Shown here piece by piece: positions 62,101-64,000 of a DNA stretch of 64,000 nt; position 1 is the stretch's first letter, and each line of letters begins with the position of its first letter. The notes below the pieces were generated by a model. It was not told where the DNA came from. It saw only the letters and a list, made by a program, of their open reading frames with translations, and made no database searches. Both the position numbers and the translations under genes were made by a program. Origin of the DNA: Streptomyces sp. SID13726. Its GTDB lineage: Bacteria; Actinomycetota; Actinomycetes; Streptomycetales; Streptomycetaceae. The stretch is from assembly GCF_010548375.1 (NCBI RefSeq), contig NZ_JAAGLY010000003.1:124001-188000 (forward strand). The letters run 5' to 3'.

Positions 62101-64000
62101 CGATCGAATGCCCGGCCACGAAATCAGGGGCGACACCCCACGACTCCACCAGCCGGAACAACGCCACCTCAAGGGCGAAGAGCGCCGGCTGCGTGAACTC
62201 CGTCCGATCAATACGACCGGACTCATCGTCGAACAACACCTCCCGCAACCCATCAAAGTGCGCGCACACCCCATCCAACGCAGCAGCGAACACCGGATAC
62301 GCCTCGTACAACTCCCGCCCCGCACCCACCCGCTGACTCCCCTGCCCAGAGAACAGGAACGCGGTGCGCGCATCGACCGCAGCCTGGGCGTGATCCCCCG
62401 GCGCTGTCGCCAACTGCTCAAGCAGTGCGGCGAGTTCATGCTGGTCCGCGGCGACCAGTACCGCCCTGTGCTCCAGCGAGTCCCGGCCGGTCGCCAGGGT
62501 GTGGGCGATGTCGGTGGGCCGGAGCGGTTGGAACGCCAGGTGGTGTCGCAGTCGGTCCGCCTGGGCTGCCAGTGCGGCCGGGCCCCGGGCGGAGAGCGGG
62601 ATCACGACCGGGAGCAGGGAAGTGGCCGAGGCATCCTCGTCCGGCGTCGGGGCAGGGGTGGTGGATACCTCCAGCACTACGTGTGCGTTGGTGCCGCTGA
62701 CCCCGAACGACGACACCGCCGCACGGCGTGGGCGCTGGGTCTCCGGCCAGGTGACCGACTCCGTGAGCAGTTCGAGCGCGCCCGCCGACCAGTCCACGTG
62801 CGGGGAAGGGGCGTCGACGTGCAGGGTCCGCGGCAGCAGACCGTGCCGCATCGCCATCACCATCTTGATCACACCGGCGACACCCGAAGCAGCCTGCGTA
62901 TGACCGATGTTCGACTTCAACGACCCCAACAGCGCGGGCTGGAGCCGCTTCTGACCGTACGTCGACAGCAGCGCCTGCGCCTCGATCGGATCGCCCAACG
63001 CCGTACCCGTGCCATGCGCCTCCACCGCGTCCACGTCGGCGGGCTCCAGCCCGGCGTCGGCCAACGCGGCGCGGATCACCCGCTGTTGGGAGGGACCGTT
63101 GGGGGCGGTCAGGCCGTTGGACGCGCCGTCCTGGTTCACTGCCGAGCCCCGTACGACCGCCAGCACCGGGTGGCCGAGGCGTTCGGCGTCGGAGAGCCGC
63201 TCGACGAGGAGCACACCGGCGCCCTCGCCCCAGCCGGTGCCGTCGGCCGCCGCTGCGAACGCCTTGCAGCGGCCGTCGGCGGCGAGGCCGCGCTGGTAGG
63301 AGAACTCGACGAAGGAATCCGGTGTTGCCATGGTGGTGACGCCGCCGGCGAGGGCCAGGTCGCACTCGCCCGCCCGTAGCGCGCGTACCGCCATGTGCAG
63401 GGCCACCAGCGACGACGAGCACGCCGTGTCCACCGTGACGGCGGGCCCCTCCAGGCCGAACACGTACGCCAGCCTGCCCGAGACGACACTGGCCGCGTTG
63501 CCGGTGACGAGGTGGCCCTCGGTAGGGGTGTCGGTGTCGCGGAGGAGGACGCCGTAGTCGAGGCTGTTGGTACCGATGAACACCCCGGTGCGGGAGCCGC
63601 GTACGGCGTCGGGCGCGATGCCCGCACGCTCGAAGGTCTCCCAGGAGGTCTCCAGGAGCAGCCGCTGCTGCGGGTCCATGGCGAGGGCTTCGCGCGGTGA
63701 GATGCCGAAGAAGTCGGCGTCGAAGTCGGCGACGCCGTCGAGGAAGCCGCCCTCGCGGGCGTAGCTGGTGCCGGGTCGGTCGGGGTCGGAGTCGTGGAGG
63801 GCGTCCAGGTCCCAGCCCCGGTCGGTGGGGAAGGGGCCCACGGCGTCCCGGCCGTCCGCCACCAGGTCCCACAGGTCTTCGGGTGATCGCACGCCGCCGG
63901 GGTAGCGGCAGCCGATGCCGACGACGGCGATCGGTTCGCCGTCGGCCGCCTCGGTGACCGCCGTCTCCGGTCGGCCGGTGGTGGGTTCGCCGTCGGGCAG
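53102..64000 (-). CDS. Gene A: modular type I PKS, 5'-truncated (modules A1 and A2)
   Basis: Cytosolic multienzyme that extends a polyketide chain by two malonyl units. The frame is open from the window edge to a TGA at 53102-53104, giving 3632 residues here. The first visible residues (LPDGEPTTG...) look like the linker after an ACP and run straight into a KS, so at least one further module probably lies upstream in the same protein; no start codon is visible. Window-residue layout: A1 KS 21-444, AT 544-867, DH 904-1177, ER 1337-1641, KR 1644-1874, ACP about 1930-2000; A2 KS 2021-2447, AT 2549-2869, KR 2901-3381, ACP about 3470-3540. The tail from about 3554 is a helical, acidic C-terminal docking domain ending [12 protein letters not shown], expected to hand the chain to gene B. 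No TE is present. Function is clear from the motifs; the product is unknown. Confidence 0.96.
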   Translation of the reverse strand: MPDGEPTTGRPETAVTEAADGEPIAVVGIGCRYPGGVRSPEDLWDLVADGRDAVGPFPTDRGWDLDALHDSDPDRPGTSYAREGGFLDGVADFDADFFGISPREALAMDPQQRLLLETSWETFERAGIAPDAVRGSRTGVFIGTNSLDYGVLLRDTDTPTEGHLVTGNAASVVSGRLAYVFGLEGPAVTVDTACSSSLVALHMAVRALRAGECDLALAGGVTTMATPDSFVEFSYQRGLAADGRCKAFAAAADGTGWGEGAGVLLVERLSDAERLGHPVLAVVRGSAVNQDGASNGLTAPNGPSQQRVIRAALADAGLEPADVDAVEAHGTGTALGDPIEAQALLSTYGQKRLQPALLGSLKSNIGHTQAASGVAGVIKMVMAMRHGLLPRTLHVDAPSPHVDWSAGALELLTESVTWPETQRPRRAAVSSFGVSGTNAHVVLEVSTTPAPTPDEDASATSLLPVVIPLSARGPAALAAQADRLRHHLAFQPLRPTDIAHTLATGRDSLEHRAVLVAADQHELAALLEQLATAPGDHAQAAVDARTAFLFSGQGSQRVGAGRELYEAYPVFAAALDGVCAHFDGLREVLFDDESGRIDRTEFTQPALFALEVALFRLVESWGVAPDFVAGHSIGEIAAAYVAGVWSLEDACALVAARGRLMGALPEGGAMLAVEASEAEVLPLLHERVSVAAVNGPSSVVVSGDTEAVRELEARWREQGVRVKQLTVSHAFHSPLMDPMLDDFRTVAEGLSYDAPRIPVVSNLTGELATAEELCSPEYWVRHVRETVRFADGLRALHDHGVGTFVELGPDAVLTTMAALCLPDAICSPALRQGRDEPRSVNLALATLYARGTQPDWSAYFEGSDPRRVELPTYAFQRRRFWPEAPSGPRAGKGGDASVFGMAPVAHPLLGGSVTVADEGTTLLTGVLSPRTQPWLAEHQVMDAVLLPGTAFVEMAVVAAEEAGCSMLDDLTVTAPLALAADTPVQVQVRVDSGDDTGRRRLSIHARTADDPDTEWTCHAVGAVSVPEAPAPVPETLTTWPPTGAEPVPVGDLYSRLSTAGYVYGPLFQGLRAAWRRDGETFVEVELPEDGRADAEHFRVHPALLDGVLHGVGLGDALAEGGGRLPFSWSRVSVSAVGAGLLRARIVADGVDTISLTAVDGSGQAVLTVGSLVMREAPAAPVSREEALYDVQWVRRSLPDPVSAADPVLIAQPDLAGAPKEADAVLRLDDGPGSAAAVLPLLQEWLSRSGSGRLVIATGDAEGLDAAPVWGLVRSAQSEHPGRFVLAELDGSTQSWSALPAALATGEPQLRLRGGELSVPRLARAGSQDVLMVPGEGADWRLESVERGSLDALELVARAEAGGELAEGQVRVAVRAAGVNFRDVLNALGMYPEVVPLGIEAAGVVTEVGPGVTDLAVGDRVFGVVADCFGPVAVSDRRLVARVPAGWSFAQAASVPIVFLTALYAWRDLAGLRAGESVLVHAGAGGVGMAAIQLARHMGAEVYATASPGKWDTLRALGLDDDHIASSRDTSFAEKFSGMDVVLNSLAGEFVDASVRVLAEGGRFLEMGKTDIREMAGVDYTAFDLFEAGPDRIAELLEELLELFAAGDLSVLPLRAWDMRQARDAFRFMSQARHTGKVVLTVPAPLDPAGTVLITGGTGGLGALVARHVVAEHGARRLLLLSRRGPEAPGAQELRRDLTEAGAEVRIAACDVSDRNALAALLEGERLTAVVHTAGVLDDGLVESLTAERLDIVWAPKAEAAHHLHELTADQDLSAFVLFSSLSGVIGAPGQANYAAANAYLDALAAHRRISGLPATSVAWGPWSQTTGMTGALDEADIRRVSRSGLLPLDAAQGLRLFDVARDGVVPVPVAVRLDRAALRTQAAAGGLPALLAGLVTTPRTRVRAELGGGREDLRERLAALGRGERDKALLELVRTQVAAVLGHAAPEDIDAERAFKDLGFDSLTAVELRNRLDTATGLRLSATLVFDHPTTAALSGHLGTELFGIDDPVGETQPSAPVVSVDEPIAVIGMACRFPGGVRSPEDLWRVVSEGVDAIGPFPSDRGWDVERLLGSDRTRAGASHAAEGGFLYDAGEFDAPFFGISPREALAMDPQQRLLLETSWEALERSGIDPQSVRGSVTGVFVGAAYSGYGTSSADKPEGLEGHLLTGTTGSVASGRIAYTLGLQGPAVTVDTACSSSLVALHLAGQALRTGECEMALVGGATVMATADIFTEFSRQGGLASDGRCKSFADEADGTGWGEGVGVLLVERLSDARRRGHTVLAVIRGSAVNQDGASNGLTAPNGPSQQRVIRQALANAGLEPSEVDVVEAHGTGTALGDPIEAQALLATYGQDRDPERPLLLGSVKSNIGHTQSAAGMAGVIKTVLAMRHGSLPRTLHAGRPTGEVDWSRGAVRLLTEARPWPDTGRPRRAAVSSFGISGTNAHTVLEQAPDTVEPRAGDTASPAELLLPLSARDAKALRDQARHVADLLRDPAMPTADAAYALATTRAPLEHRAVVLGGAEDRTALVSALEALADARETPAVVRGQITPGGKAFLFSGQGSQRAGTGRELYDVFPVFAEALDEVCAHFEGLREVLFAEVDGDGLIDRTEYTQPALFALEVALFRLLESWGVAPDFVAGHSIGEVTAAYVAGVWSLEDACALVAARGRLMGALPEGGAMLAVEAAESDVLPLLDERVSVAAVNGPSSVVVSGDSEAVRELEARWREQGVRVKRLTVSHAFHSPLMEPMLDDFRAVVEKLEYGVPRIPVVSNLTGEVATAGELCSPEYWVRHVRETVRFADGVEALVGRGVATFVELGPDAVLSALVPAGSGVPVLRRGRDETRSAMTAAAALYTRGTRLNWQSVYGGWRGRAVDLPTYPFQREHYWLAAAGAAAPAPTAPDSMEARFWDAVEREDLEGLAATLDLPDTEGETLGTVLPALADWRRRSSVQAHLDALRYREAWHPVAAPGARPRPVGAWLLVRPEGGPAANPGLADAVEQALTGHGVDVTVVRVAPDDERDTLVVRLREAVADREPAGVLSLLGLDGDARRAHPGLTAGLALTSALIQALGDIGTAAPLWCVTSGAVSTGASDPLTAPEQAQVWGLGRVAALEHPERWGGLVDLPAHLDERAAELLRAALGGIGDGAEDQIAVRPAGLFVRRLEHAPTTSGPSTSGSTASGLAASAPAWSPRATVLVTGGTGALGGHVARWLADNGAERLVLTSRRGPDAPGARELAADLIARGCRVTVTACDTADRSQLAVLLDQLEKDGDTLTAVVHAAGLPQSSPIATTGAAELADLVAAKTLGARHLDELLADRPLDAFVLFSSIAGVWGSAGQGGYAAANAYLDALARHRRARGLNAVALAWGPWADGGMAGDEEAREQLRRRGLRALPPRTAIAALGTSGADTVVADVDWAAFARSFTAVRPSPLLAALPETTVTTPVTDRDDERHTAGALARTLAGQSPADRRRTLLDLVRAQVAAVLGFASADAVEPGRAFKDLGFDSLTAVELRDRVSAATGLKLPTSLMYDHPNATDLAARVDADLTGDDHGPAVPLMAELDRLEATLTAVTPSVLDAIAPDDAARTRIGHRLKDLLTRWNEATGAGATTLADELDDASDDDLFDLIDRKFGQG
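53340..57940 (-). other. Module A2: KS-AT(malonyl)-KR(A-type)-ACP
   Basis: KS 56660-57940 with Cys-His-His intact. AT 55395-56355, GHSIGE about 56072-56092, HAFH about 55780-55796 (malonyl). No DH or ER: after the AT the sequence passes into the structural half of a KR (about 54440-55300), then the catalytic half from the nucleotide motif TGGTGALG (54408-54430). The KR lacks LDD, has HAAGLPQ, the diagnostic Trp at 54008-54010, and Gln three residues before the catalytic Tyr (53983-53985): A1-type, L-hydroxyl. ACP Ser codon at 53489-53491. Its KR closely resembles that of D1. Confidence 0.92.
54448..54507. repeat. Degenerate 15-bp repeats in the A2 KR linker
   Basis: Four imperfect units (54448-54462, 54463-54477, 54478-54492, 54493-54507) encode a Ser/Thr/Gly/Ala-rich five-residue repeat immediately before the NADPH-binding start of the A2 KR. 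Confidence 0.7.
58010..63940 (-). other. Module A1: KS-AT(malonyl)-DH-ER-KR-ACP, fully reducing
   Basis: KS 62670-63940, DTACSSS codons at about 63410-63430, EAHGTGT and KSNIGH present. AT 61400-62370 with GHSIGE (about 62098-62115) and HAFH (61800-61816), the malonyl-CoA signature. DH about 60470-61290 with [10 protein letters not shown] at 61159-61190 (Asp where Gly is usual in HxxxGxxxxP) and the downstream Asp-His pair in DGVLH. ER about 59080-59990 with the NADPH motif [10 protein letters not shown] at 59520-59570. KR about 58380-59070 with LDDG (B-type) and catalytic Tyr near 58621. ACP phosphopantetheine Ser codon at 58115-58117 (GFDSL). Expected outcome: a saturated CH2-CH2 unit. Confidence 0.93.

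Overview
The window is part of one very large modular type I polyketide synthase (PKS) locus from a high-GC actinomycete, most likely Streptomyces or a close relative. The evidence is the GC content (around 70% or more), GC-rich third codon positions, the cis-AT modular PKS format, and the typical actinomycete head-to-tail docking domains. All genes lie on the minus strand and are transcribed from right to left. I found no tRNA, rRNA, CRISPR array, insertion sequence, thioesterase, regulator, transporter or tailoring gene.

Layout in transcription order (right to left): gene A (53102 to beyond 64000, 5' end missing), 61-73 nt gap, gene B (26617-53028, complete, 8803 aa), 236 nt gap with an AT-rich core, gene C (9902-26380, complete, 5492 aa), 69 nt gap, gene D (9832 to beyond position 1, 3' end missing). 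Together they encode 12 complete extension modules plus the start of a thirteenth. Labels A-D are mine; I do not recognise the cluster by name.

Module programme, read from motifs. A1: malonyl, fully reducing (DH-ER-KR). A2: malonyl, KR (A-type). B1: malonyl, KR (A). B2: malonyl, DH-ER-KR. B3: malonyl, KR (A). B4: malonyl, DH-ER-KR. B5: malonyl, KR (A). C1: methylmalonyl, DH-KR, with the KR catalytic Ser replaced by Ala. C2: methylmalonyl, KR (A2-type). C3: malonyl, DH-ER-KR. D1: malonyl, KR (A). D2: malonyl, KR (B-type). D3: KS start only. Every KS whose active site is in the window keeps the Cys-His-His set; none is a KSQ loading domain.

If the proteins act colinearly (A to B to C to D), the window builds about 24 backbone carbons. 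The predicted segment is CH2CH2, then a 1,3-diol, then hydroxyls at 1,5 spacing, then an alpha-methyl alkene (or a ketone if the C1 KR is dead), a hydroxyl next to a methyl branch, a saturated unit, and a 1,3-diol of opposite carbinol configurations. This is a long, sparsely methylated polyol, as in polyol macrolides, marginolactones or linear aminopolyols. The starter unit, chain release and final product cannot be read here.

The most unusual sequence features are the regular alternation of KR-only and fully reducing modules, the C1 KR active-site substitution, islands of G/T-rich codon usage shared almost identically between modules (recent gene conversion), in-frame tandem repeats in KR linker regions, and an AT-rich gap between genes B and C.
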